Source: Oegoconia quadripuncta (Eukaryota > Arthropoda > Insecta > Lepidoptera > Autostichidae). Taken from it: DNA of 64,000 nucleotides. Numbering within the stretch: the stretch's first letter is position 1; each line of letters begins with the position of its first letter. Under the pieces are notes generated by a model. That model ran no database searches. It had not been told where the DNA came from and was given only the letters and a program-made list of their open reading frames with translations. Shown piece after piece: positions 45,081-57,000 of this stretch. Location: contig OX438741.1 in assembly GCA_949316235.1 (NCBI GenBank), positions 24,456,324 to 24,520,323 of the forward strand, read 5' to 3'. The translations under genes and the position numbers were made by a program.

Positions 45081-48000
45081 CTCGCGGCCAAACGCTTCAC
45101 ACCACTGATATTGCGATTGATATTCCTCCTCAATAGCTAGTAATCTAAATATAAATAGTAGGTAATTAACTAACGAGTAAATAAGTTAAGTAGATAAATA
45201 TACAGGGTGCAATTTAATTTGTATAATTAATTACTGGTTTTCTTTTTATGTAATCGAAATTTTTTTAATCGAACTCGACTGTAGTTCCTTGGGGAAAGTT
45301 GTTCGTAATCAAGAGTGGCATCACGATTTAATGGGAATTACACGAATGCAAATTCACCATGTATTTTAAAGAAATTACTAAACATACATACTAAACGTCT
45401 CGACATCTATTCCAAATGGGGTGGTCAGAGATATTCTAAACAATAGTGTTTGGGTGTTCGAAAAATTTAAAGTTTAATGATTGATTCAACATCCACGGTT
45501 CACCTTATGAAAATATACAGAAATGCAAACGTGGCAAGTGTTGCAGGGAAACGTGCAAAACTATTGATGTTTTTTGGTTGAAAATCCATTAGTCGCCTTT
45601 AACTTCTTACTCCGACGACGGGAAGAGACGGGTTGGTCCTATTCTAACTTCATTTCCCTTTAGACTTTCTCCTACATATATTTTTAAATAAAGGTCTGTG
45701 TTGCCGATTGTACCTACTAACAATTAGCACCATTTTCATTTCGTAAAACGAATCCTGTAAGGTAGGTAAGTGACCTAGTCAATCTACAATATTTTTAAAA
45801 GACCTATTCAATGATACCCTACACGATGGTACGATGGAATATAAAATATGAAAAAAAAACGGCCAATTGCGTGTTGGGCCACGCGCAGTGTAGGGTTCAG
45901 TACTTGTCCGTCACATTATGTGGACTTAGAAGGAGGTTCTTTGTTGATTGATAAATTATAAATACATTTACTTTTCGACTATTACTCATTAACTTCTAAA
46001 TCCTACTTGCTGTGATAGTTATCCAAAACTAACTGTTTAGCTAAAGAGGGGACACTATAGACCTTTAAAGTTTTATATTTCTTAAACGGATCCCTGAATC
46101 GTTAATAGTCTGCAAGTACAATGACGGATCGGTTTTATACTTTTAAATGGTTTCACCTCGTGCTGGTCCTATTTTGTCATTTTGTTTCGATCGCATGATG
46201 ATCGATTAAGCTGTAAAATGTGCACCATATTCCTATTTTTGGGAACTTATATTGTGTTCGCAAATAGTATTCCAATAATCACATAATTTTTACAGTGAAG
46301 ACAACCTCAACTTCATGTCATTTAAAAAGCTCGAATCAGATGGCGCTTTTTTCAGGGTAATTTGCAATGAACCTTTTTGCAACCACTTGCTGTCATTTTA
46401 TACGAATGAGTGAACTAAACAGATTGCCATAAAATATAAAGTTGAAGTGATTACTTGTTCAATGATACTCTACCGTCCACGTGTAAAAAATTTTTTTTTA
46501 GTTTGTGCCCACCCCACGTGAGCAATGGCCGACGGACGAATCAATAAAAATATATAAAAAAGATTTTAATCTCAACATTCATTCTTTTTATAAAACATTT
46601 TTACCATCAACAGCTACGTCGCGCGTCGTCCCCACCTTCCGATGGCTTATATAATATATATATAGATAAGGTCCCCACGCACCCCGGTACGGCATTATTA
46701 AGTAGGTTTTCCTTGATACTGTGGTCTTTCTGAACCTATAATCTTGCCTTACTGTTAGGTTTTCAAGTGTAGGGTCACGTATCGTGTCGTCGTGTATGAA
46801 AATGCCCATTCATAAACTGACTACTAATGAAACGGGAAAACTATTTTCCGCCGGCGTGAAATTACTTTATCTCGGAGTAATCTTCGTAAGTTATCCGTAG
46901 GGAACTCTTTACTGGATAAGTAAGTATAATCCTATGTCTTCTTCCATGACAGTACCTACTTGTGTGCCAAAGAGCCAAATTGGTTCGGTCGTTTCACCGT
47001 AATTTAGCAACACACCAACATCCAAATTGTTTGGATGATTAATTTCGTCCGCGAGGATGGAATGTATGGTATTCTATGTAATACCAGACACGTAGAACAA
47101 AATAAAGATTCCGACGAATTGAGAAGGCCTTTTTCGAACTCGGTTAAAAAGTACGACAGTCCGTAGCTGAATTCTACTGCGTGTGTATTCTAGTATTACT
47201 CAGATGCATAGTGCTGGCTAACTCTACAAAGAAAAACTAATTGTAGCAAATTCAGAATAACAATTTGTCGAATATAAACTTTGGCAGCTGCACGTACATG
47301 ACAATAAAATAAAATAATATATTCATTGAAAAAACTGGCCTTAAAAATATTGTTTCCGAGTAAAAAAATTAAATGTAAGTGCAAATGAAAATACAAATTA
47401 ACAGACTTACTTCATTTTGCTTGCACCTTGTTTTATCAATGAGAAAAAACAGGCAACGTTCATACGGAAGACGCCAAAGGGGGCACAGGGCGCACGCAAC
47501 CAATCACAGCAAGTCGCGGCGCCGGCCGCCGCCGCCGCGCCGGGGCAAGCGCCGCGCTGGCGGCGAGCGGCTTGTGGTCGCCTTTCGGCGTCTTCAAAGA
47601 CACCGCGGCACGTGTTTGTTGTGTTGTGGCAAAGTACTTAGAGCGATTAAGGTCCAGATCACAAAATTTTTTTTCTAAATTTTATTTTTTTAATAAAATG
47701 TGTAAACTTTAATGTTTTATTTTTTTTCTAATAGGTACATCCTATACATACACTCTGCAACGTTTGTCGGGTTAATTTTGTTAGACCTTATACATAATAT
47801 TTTAGGGGCTAGGGCACATTGATATGGCAATAGTACAAATTAAAGCTGAGTGGCAATTGTAATAGTTGGTGGGTTGTATGCTAGACACCCCATTAATTGA
47901 CGCGGGCTCTTGTGGGAAGATCAAACATGTTTTTTTTACGCCTAAACGAGACGCGTGTGTGTATCGCGCGAGAATGGGTACTCCTATTGTTTTCCGTTGC

Positions 48001-48125
48001 GTTAATATAGGGAATATTTGGTTTTTCCAATCTCAACCCCCTTGCGAACGATATGAATCCACTTCTTACAGCGTAGGTACGCACTAAGGTAACGTATAGA
48101 GCATTCCGAGCGCCTAGTCTCCCGA
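45081..48125. other. Upstream region of the hexosaminidase gene; repeats and a GC-rich patch
   Basis: Holds a CAGGGTG MITE (45197-45364), a dispersed repeat (45361-45660) and a piece of the 13850-type repeat (47040-47150). A GC-rich, CpG-rich patch occupies about 47445-47610. No coding exon is recognised. Confidence 0.5.
47445..47610. promoter_or_regulatory. CpG-rich patch with CCAAT motif
   Basis: In otherwise AT-rich DNA this interval has GGCGCCGGCCGCCGCCGCCG and an ACCAATCACAG (CCAAT-like) motif. It might be a promoter or 5' non-coding exon, but arginine/proline-rich open frames here (47379-47678, 47417-47641) are explained by composition. I could not connect it to a gene. Confidence 0.3.
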
Positions 48126-48440
48126 GTGCGGAAGGTAGCGGGCGCGTCGCACCGCCTGCTACCTAATCTCGGGGGACCACGGGAGGAAGTTAGCCGCGTC
48201 TACGGTGGCGTCGTGCGGTCCCTGGCCTTCAAGGGCCCCCGTCTGGTCAACGACCTGGCGGGGTCCTCCCGCTGCAGAGCTCTCCTCGGGCCTGCAGCGG
48301 CTGATGGCCAGTCGGATCGTACAAGGCTACTGGCCGATTTCGTTCGTGACGGCGCAGTCCTGGCAATGTGGCGTGGACTCCACCCTTCGACATCCTAGCC
48401 GACATGGACGCAGCGGTCTTATCTATGAGCAGTATTTTGA
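48126..48440 (+). pseudogene. Degenerate R1-type LINE reverse-transcriptase C-terminal fragment
   Basis: Pieces in different plus frames read LPNLGGPREEVSRVYGGVVRS, then LQRLMASRIVQGYWPISFV, then a segment with ADMDA. This is the usual sequence after the thumb of R1-like non-LTR reverse transcriptases, broken by frameshifts. It is GC-rich relative to its surroundings, consistent with a transposed fragment. Confidence 0.65.
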
Positions 48441-48634
48441 AGCTAAAAACTGACGATTTCCAGTGATAATTTTGTATGAAAAATGAATACTTTTAATTTT
48501 CATTACATGGAGCCAAGGAGACAGTTAAATCTAACAGAATTTACATGACGAAAACAATTAGATTTGGTAATAATTTTATTAAACAACCATATTTGACTAA
48601 GTTATATTATTAAGTTCTACATAATTACATTTGA

Positions 48635-51532
48635 TTACGTCCTTTTCTTCATAGGGCCTTTATCATCAGGGGGGATGCCCAATTCTTCATCTGTCCACGT
48701 AGATGGATAGACATAAGGCCATTCACCCTGAAATATTTATATATTATTTACACAATATCTTATATAGCATAAACAAAAAATATCTGCAGCAATAAAAAAG
48801 TTGTGTGACGACCGATTGGTGTAGTGGATAGTGACCATGTCTGCGAAACCAACTGTTGAAGGTTCAAATTCCTTTAAAAGTAAATGGTGTATGATTAATT
48901 TCCGAGCCATGAATGTTTATATAAATATTTATGTAGGTTTATTCATTATATAATATCCATTACAAAAGCTTACTTAGTTTGGGACTAGATGACAAAGTGT
49001 CGCTAAAATTTATTATTATTACATGCTTCATCTTTTCTTTAATACCCAGGCGAACTTTACTTTGCTAGGAGGCTGGCTCCGAGAATAAGTACCCACTTAT
49101 TTATTATGCCAGCATTGTTGCGTTGTTCCAAGGTAAAGAATAAGACTTACTAAATTACATACAGCACATGAGACAATACTTCTGGATTGTCTCTTCAAGG
49201 CACAGACCACCCACGTCCTGAAGTACGCAGAGAGCGCTGCTCGCCAAAACATTGAGAAAATACTCACTTTAACTTCCGTGTCTCATTACTCATGTGGTAT
49301 CACCACAAACACTTAAGAAAATAAACTCCCGATAAATACTTTACTTTAGTAATTAAAACATGGAGTAATAAAGAAAGAGATGAATTTAAAATATCATGAC
49401 ATGTCTTAACTAATATAAAGTAAAATTGTAATCGCATTAAATCAGCAAGTTCGTTTCAACCATCAATAAAATTAATTGGAATTTTCTAAAATCGTATTTT
49501 CGTAATCCAAAACATATTTCAATGCAAACCCCCTCAGAAGCCTTATTTGTTATTTTACAAGTGCTTGTCGTATCGAGCTGCACATTAAAGTCAATGTCAG
49601 TATTAATATTTATTTATTATGAAGGTAGTTTTATTAAGAAGAGTGAGTCATATCCAATTGACATTGATTTGACAAATAAATATCTTTGCATATACACACA
49701 GCGCCATCTAGTTCCACACTAAGCAACTAAGCTTGTATTATGGTTACCAGATGGTTGATAAACTACAGAAATACGTGTTTTTTTTTTATAAATACATATA
49801 TAAATGAAAAACATCCATAACTCTGGAAAGCATGTCTGTATTCATCATACAAACATATGCCTCTAGTGGGATTCGAACCCGCGACCTTTTGTTATAGCAG
49901 TCAGAGTTTCTAAGCACTACACATATGTGGTGGACTTGTTGTCACTTTGTTATGCAATTTCATACTAACCTGAATTATGTTTTTATTCTTAATAGTTAAT
50001 TAAACCAGACATTACTTACATAAATATGTTCAGGTTCCGTTGCAATATGATATAGAATCCAAAACCAGGCTAAACCACCACCCACTTCAGCTATCATCAC
50101 TGACTTCTTGGAAGGTTTTGGAGGGGGCACACGGTATGACCAAGTACTGAAATTAAATAACAAATGTTTATTTCTTTTGCAAGGTAAAGTGTCATACCTG
50201 AAACCTGATGAACAATTTAGCAACTTACTTGAGGAAAAATCTTGTAGTGTATATAATGTTTATATGGTTCATGGCAAAGGAAAATAAATGGGCCCAACCA
50301 GACTGTTTACATTAGTTTCATAATATAAATAATGGTGAAAGTATTCATAGTCTGTACATGTAATTAGAGTACAAATTGTGAATAAACTGCATGAATGAAA
50401 GAGGGTGACGGAATAATATCTGACAGATTAGGCTCATATTTCAGATTGCTGCTCTATTAGAGTAAGCACCTCCAGTAAGGAGTGGGAAGGCTTGACGGTA
50501 AAATAGCTTAGGAAAAATAAATAATAGAGATCACTATGACCAACATAATTTTATCAAATATTAAGTAAGACACAATGACAGATGTTAGAACTAAGGTAAC
50601 ACGAAAGAGTAGCCTATAGTAGAGCAAGCATAGATCTGCATAATTTTTTAAAGATTTATCAAGCATAAATGGTATATACCTTTCATAGTTATGGAGGGTA
50701 AAGGGTGTGTCAAGATCTGTCTCCAAATATATTTTCTTATTTTAACTTTGTGTTTTAATTACGAGTACCTAAGTACTCTTAAATAAAAGTTTATCGATAA
50801 AGTGTCAGTAAAGTTTATCAATAAAAATAAATATGTACCTGCATTTTTGTGAATAATACAACTTTAATATAACATGGACAAACGAATACCAACGAAAATA
50901 AATAATTTCGTTCAACCAACAATGCAGAAATGGTAAAATCAAGTTTGAATATAGGTATATACAAATTTTATAATATTGAATATATATAAAAAATGGGATA
51001 TTTTGATTTTTATTATAAAAATCGGAGCAAATCACCTTGATAAACAATAAAAGGTTGTCTTGTAGGTCCCTACAAGACAGCAAAACAATGTTTAGCAAAA
51101 CACAACCAGAGGGATTAAATAAGTGAACCATTGATGTGAAGTACTTCAACTTATAGGTTTATGTACAATGTAGCATATTAAATCTGATTGTGATAGACCA
51201 CTCTTTGCTCAATACAATACAGTTCAACACCGCTTTGGTTCATAGTGAAGTTGTTAATGTTGGCTGCATTTAGTAATTTTATTTACCTACCTATAGAGTA
51301 ACTACGGTGAGATGGAAATTCGAGGTTGACTTAGCTGTTGTTATGATAGATAGATTTCGCAAAGAAATTTAAAAATGTAGTACATTGAAATGTCAGGACT
51401 CAAGAAAGGAATGACATAACTTCGTGCGACATACCCATGGCCCGCATTTCTTTTTGGTTGTTTACTGTTTTCGACCGCATTTTTAAGGCTTCGTAATAAA
51501 AGAACTCTTGGCAAAAGGGTTCGTTGCAACAT
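48635..51532 (-). CDS. NDUFB2: NADH:ubiquinone oxidoreductase subunit B2 (complex I, AGGG subunit), 105 aa
   Basis: Accessory subunit of mitochondrial complex I membrane arm. Exons in order: 51435-51532, 50020-50146, 48635-48727, with phases joining exactly. The N-terminus MLQRTLLPRVLLLRSLKN is arginine/leucine-rich, as expected for a mitochondrial presequence. The middle exon gives WSYRVPPPKPSKKS and one membrane segment around GGGLAWFWILYHIATEPEHIY. The last exon gives GEWPYVYPSTWTDEELGIPP; WTDEELGIPPDD is the hallmark C-terminal motif of the family. The length fits. The first ATG (51532) was chosen because the upstream in-frame extension starts only with TTG. Introns carry SINEs. The 51613-52480 repeat begins about 80 bp upstream of the start. 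Confidence 0.93.
48807..49021 (+). repeat. tRNA-derived SINE (family 2)
   Basis: GACGACCGATTGGTGTAGTG head with a weakened B box (AAGGTTCAAATTCC) and an ATT-repeat tail. It lies antisense in the last NDUFB2 intron. Confidence 0.8.
49672..49924 (-). repeat. tRNA-derived SINE (family 1)
   Basis: Minus-strand copy with the B box GCGGGTTCGAATCCCAC. It contains the CTATTAAC-type body motifs GTTTATCAACCATCTGGTAA and GTGGAACTAGATGGCGCTG. In the last NDUFB2 intron. Confidence 0.8.
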
Positions 51533-51612
51533 TTCATATAATTTCGGTACCAAAAATTCTTTAATTTCCCACTCACTCGTTCAACGAGTTGGGAGTGGGG
51601 GAGGGTTTTTTT

Positions 51613-52480
51613 AGTTTTTTTTTCTCCTTTAGGAGAAGGCAAAGGGATCGAGCCCATAACAGCCATGTCTTATTTATCTTATTTCTTCAGTTTGTAAGTC
51701 AGTCTCAGTCAAAACAAGTATTTCGTCGTATACTTGGCGTATACAGAGTCTAGTCACGGTCAAGTCATTCTTCAGTAAAGTGGCAGAATGCTTTACAAAA
51801 GATTTTGGCGGCTTCTTGTGGGAACCCGAAAGCTCCGTTACGCACTTTAATTTACACTTCCCTTCACTTGTACACCATCACTAACGTTTGCTGCACAATA
51901 TTCTGCCATTATTAAGCTTCAAAAGTCAGAATGTACAAATTATAAGAATTATAAAGAAAAATGCTACTTCACTCGCCGGGTTCCCGCCAAAAAGCCTCGT
52001 TTTTTTTTTCGTTTTAATTCACTCCTCTAGGTGAAGGCAAAGGATCTCAAGCCATACAGCCATGGCTTATTTCTTCAATTTAGTGAAGTTAGTCTCAGTC
52101 CAAACAAGTCACTCGTATACTTGGGCACAGAACACTATTACTTACTCCTAGCGGTACTTGGGTCTTGACGTTTACAGAGTGTAGTCACGGTCAAGTGATT
52201 CTTCAGTAAAGTGGCAGAATGCTTTAGGTTTCTTGTAGGAACCCGAAAGCTTCGTTACGCACTTTTATTTACACTTTCCTTCGCTTGTACACCATCATTG
52301 ACCTTTGCTACACAATATTCTGCCTTAAAAACTCAGAATGTACAACCAAAGGCAAACATCACTTCCTCCAATAATGTTGGAAGGCATAAGGATCGGAGTC
52401 CATGCAGCCTAGTTTACTGTAGTATATTCGCTCAGACGAAGGCTGGAGTTTCATTGGTCTGAGTAGAGCAGTCTGTTTTT
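51613..52480. repeat. Promoter-proximal 400-bp repeat, tandem (upstream of NDUFB2)
   Basis: Unit 1 (51613-51998) starts with a T-rich run and TTTAGGAGAAGGCAAAGGGA. It contains GTATACTTGGCGTATACAGA, AGTGGCAGAATGCTTTACAA, GGCGGCTTCTTGTGGGAACC and ATATTCTGCCATTATTAAGC, and ends GGTTCCCGCCAAAAAGCC. A diverged second unit follows (51999-52361) and a third partial one to about 52480. The same unit occurs at 58131-58620 and 63548-63902. Inverted matches (GGCAGAAT/ATTCTGCC; GGGAACCCG/CGGGTTCCC) suggest a fold-back structure. Confidence 0.85.
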
Positions 52481-53280
52481 TTCTTTTACAGCTCTGGATA
52501 CAACTCTGTCCTTATAAATAAATAACCCTAAGAACAAGACGAAATGCCCCTAAGTGAGCCATAAATCCAATAATTATAAGCCCCAAGGAAATTCCCGTAC
52601 CTATTCAGATATTTGCCAATGTCGCATTTTACACGTCGTAATACACAAGAAAAACAGCAAGGATCTTGGTTAACATCCCTTCCTGTTGCGGTCTAGCATT
52701 GAATTTTATTTATTACTTAGTTCAAGTCAATCATACATATCTTATCATGGCGTTTTATTACTCTTTACACATTTACAGTGTGTTTAACCCTTAATATCTT
52801 GCGTGGAGTATATATTCCGCCAAGATATATGTTTAGCAGCTCACTCACAGGGCCTCCCCGAACGCATCGGCGTTATGAAGAAAGAAGAGTGACGTAGCCA
52901 TCTCGATCCACATCCCAAACACGACTCCCAGGCTACGACCACCCAGGCACGAACGGCACGGAAAACCTCACCCGTTGCCCAGAATCCAAAGCAGAGAATT
53001 CTCCCTATATGAACGCTCATAAGACTTTAATTTTTAAAGCTAGGTACCTACACGACTTTCTCAGTATTCTGCCTAAATACCTTCCGCCACGATTTTACAA
53101 TCACGAACGTTGCTCCTGTGCAGAATGGCGCGTCCGTAGATCGACTCTGGATTATATTTTTTCAGATATTGCCCCATCTGTTAAAGCAAATCGTTTTTTG
53201 GCTATAATTTTTTATAAGTTTAGTATTAATGAGACCATAAGGCGGCATGAATTAACAATTAAGCCATTCTTGAATGGCTT
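52481..53280. other. No gene recognised
   Basis: A segment near 52800-53000 (CTCACAGGGCCTCCCCGAAC, CCACCCAGGCACGAACGGCA) has the look of a degraded dispersed element. The 96-codon frame at 53009-53299 is not recognised. Confidence 0.35.
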
Positions 53281-53515
53281 GACGATCTGTTTGGTGTAGT
53301 GGTTTGAAACTCTGATCACTATAACAAAAGGTCGCGGGTTCGAATCCCGCTGGGGCTATATGTTTGTACCGATGAATACTGACATGTGTACCCGAGTTAT
53401 GGATGTTTTCATTTATAATAAGTATTTATATTTATTTACAAAAAAAGTATTTATGTAGTATATCAACTATCTGGTATCCACAACAGAAACCTATAGATGC
53501 TTAATTATTAGCGAC
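53281..53515 (+). repeat. tRNA-derived SINE (family 1)
   Basis: GACGATCTGTTTGGTGTAGT head, B box GCGGGTTCGAATCCCGC, body motif TATCAACTATCTGGTATCC. Downstream of LYRM7. Confidence 0.8.
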
Positions 53516-54095
53516 AAAATATCGCCCAGCGGGCGTGTATGAACGCACTATTGTCTATCTTTTCTTTTTACATGACTGCCCAAGAAAGGAGAGTAAGGGT
53601 TTTTAAAAAAGAATTAAGGTTTTTGACTGGTAAAGGGTACATACATACAGCCAATACAACCAGTTTTCTATTTTACATCCCACACGATGGGGTACAAATC
53701 TAAATTCATCCCCTTTACCTGTAAGGAAAGTAAGTAGGTACTTAACCAAAAAAAGATTTTATTTTACCACTTTGTCAGAGTGATTAATATGTATACCCAT
53801 GCTAAATTACAGCTTTCTAGAACATGCGGACGGACATGGCGATACTGTAAGGGTTTCTTGTTGACTACGGAATCCTAAAAAAGTTTACACACCTATGCTA
53901 AAAAAGGTTTTGCTTTGCAGGTAGGTATTAGGTATATATTGAAAACAGGAAGTGTATTACTTTACTCTTTGAGGAAGACCTTCGACTCTAGGATATCACC
54001 AATAGGCACTTAAATGACGAATTATTTTCTTTCGTTTTGTTTAATATTTCTAAATTTTTAACTATTACCTATTATAACACTATTTTCACACGATT

Positions 54096-57000
54096 TTATT
54101 TTTGAACTTGATTCTGACAACAAGTTTGTTCCCTTTTCACTGCTACATCTGGTACATTATTATCATTATATGGTACATTGTCTAACTTCAGGGTGTCTCC
54201 TGTTATTTTTGCTTCTGAAACATGAAAACCAATGACCTTAGTTACACAACAATACTATACTATGGTCTATGACCAATTGGTACTTGTATTATCTCATGGA
54301 CATAGTAAGATAGACATACACCTTGTATCGACTCATTTCATATTTGATCCGAATTATGAAGGATGGATCCCATTTTTCTTACAAGCTAAATTCAACAAAT
54401 TCAGTTTATTCTTTGTGTAGATAATTTAGAGATAAGAGCAATCCCACAAATACATTAATAGTTTTGCAAGCTGCGTTGCGTTTAAACCTCTGTGGCTCAA
54501 TGTGAACTATACATAGGATTCAAAAATGGAGGGTGCAGGTTTGATTCAAGATATATGTTTCGTACTCTGTTTGGTTAGTAGATGGGTTTTTTAAATATCC
54601 GGCTGGCTAGCTACACGGCACAATATTGTACACTACAATAAGTTTGATGCTAAGCCTAAATAGTCAGTTCTTAACATACATTCAGTGTACTAAGTATCGG
54701 GAATTTGTCAATAAAACAAAAAATACAAATTATTCATCTAAATTTATTTTATCGCCTTCAAAGTAGGCCCCATCGCTTGCAATACAACATCTCCACCGCT
54801 TCACTCAGTCTTCCATACATTTTTCATAGGCTATTTGCGGTATGGCCTTTAGCTCATTCAGCGAATTTTCTTTTATGGCTTCTATCGACTCAAAACGTTT
54901 TCCTCGAAGTGGTAATTTTAACTTGGGAAATAAAAAAAAGTCAGACGGAGCCATATCAGGTGAATACGGTGCTTGGTCGAGAACTTTTGTTGAATTTTTC
55001 GCTAAAAACTCTTTCACTATAATGGCTGTGTGTGATGGTGCATTATCATGGTGCAGCATCCATGAGTTGTGTTGCCACAAATCTGGACGTTTTCGGCGGA
55101 TACTCTCACGCAAACGCTTCATGACGCCTAAATAATATTCTTTATTCACTGTTTCTCCCTCTGGAAGGAATTCGGAGTGAACCACACCACGGTAGTCAAA
55201 AAAAACTGTCAGCATCACCTTGATTTTGGAGCGACTTTGCCGCGGTTTTTTGGGTTTCGGCTCGTTTTCGAGACGCCATTCTGAAGACTGTTGGCTTGTT
55301 TGCATGTCGTACTCATAAACCCATGTCTCGTCGCCAGTTATTATACGTTTCATAAAGGTCGGATCCGTAGAAGCTCAGGAAACCATGTCTTCAGCGACAT
55401 GCTTTCGCTGCGCTTTTTGAACAAAATTTAGCTCTTTTGGAACTAGTCGAGCGGCGACGCGTTTCATGCCTAAAATGTCAATGAGAATGTTGTGGACGGA
55501 CTTAAGAGATATGTTCACCTCACTAGCCAACTCTCTCAGACTCATACGTCGATTTTCGAGCACTAGCTTCTTGATTCTGTCGATGTTTTCTTTGGTCGTA
55601 GCGGTTGAAGGTCTACCAGAACGAGGCAAGTCTACTACTACTTCTCGGCCTTCTTTAAAAGCCTTATACCATTTATAAGCCCTTGTTTTCGATATACACG
55701 ATTCGCCGTAGGTATTTCGCAACATTTTTAGTGATTCACCACATGAAATATCATTTGAAACACAAAATTTAAGGCACACTCTTTGTTCAACAATATTTTC
55801 CATTGTAAAAATCGCCGAGGACTCAAAACTATGACCAACAAAAAGTGTAGTTTAAAACAAATTAAATGGCAGATCCCGCTCAAATTTTGCGCGCTAAATC
55901 AGTACAGTGCTACCAACATGCAGTAAAAAAATTAGAACGACCTCTTTTAGGCGGGTCTTTTTATTGACATATTCCCGATACTTTTTACACAGAGTAGTAT
56001 GTTGCACATGAGCATTTAAATTTCAACTTTCGATCTCAACCTCACTTAACATCAGGTATGATTGAGGTCAAGCACTAATTTTATTTTGCATAAAACAGTC
56101 TTACCCTTTCTCACATTGTAATTAATATATGGACTGTTGAGTCTGATAAGGCAAGATTTTCAAGTAATGGACGGTAGGAACGCTGATATGGTCACACACA
56201 GCCCTGTTGAAGGAAAACCTACTTAACTGAGTGGTACCAACAGTATGTTGTGTAGAGACTGCATTGAGGATAATGAAAATATTCCTGGAATGCATAGGAG
56301 TGACAAACCATGTTAAACAGAGGTGGTTCTGAGAACATACCAACACTTGTATTCAGAGGGGTTTGGTACAGGAAAGTTTGAAGAAAAGAGGGAATTCAGT
56401 CAGTATCCATAATATTTCTATATATCAAATGTTAAACTAGACGTTAGCCACTACAGTATTTTTCTGGTTAAAAAAATCTGATTAATATTCAAGTGTTACC
56501 AGTTGGGCAGTTAGAGTTTAACATGAGCCCTGAGTATCTGGGAAACTTTCCAATATCAAAATATTTATTCCAAGCTACTGGTTGAAGCTAGGCTGGTTCT
56601 TGCCTAGCTTCAATAATTCTACATACATTGCATAATTCTACTTCTATTTCTGAGCCGCAGACTTATTTATGTTAAGAAGAAACCTTAGCACTGGATTGAC
56701 TCATGCAAATGTTATGATGTTAACATTATTTTGCTTCTTTTTCACAATTTGAAATGCATAGAAGTAATAGGATAAATAGAGATTGAATTTAGCTTCTAAG
56801 AGAACTTGCAGATTGAGATGTGGCCATTGCCTAATGCTGCTTACCAAAAACACCAGGCTGAACTTCTCGTGCCTGAATAACTTGCGTCCTCAATTCATTT
56901 TCAACTTCCTCTCCAAACTTTATCATCTGGAAAATGAAGACTTACCTAAACAAATGTAATAGTAGGTACTTAGCTAGTTAATACCGCTTAGAGGTAATTG

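Noticed and set aside
47379..47678. 99- and 74-codon arginine/alanine-rich plus frames
   Set aside because: Explained by GC-rich simple sequence; no domain recognised.
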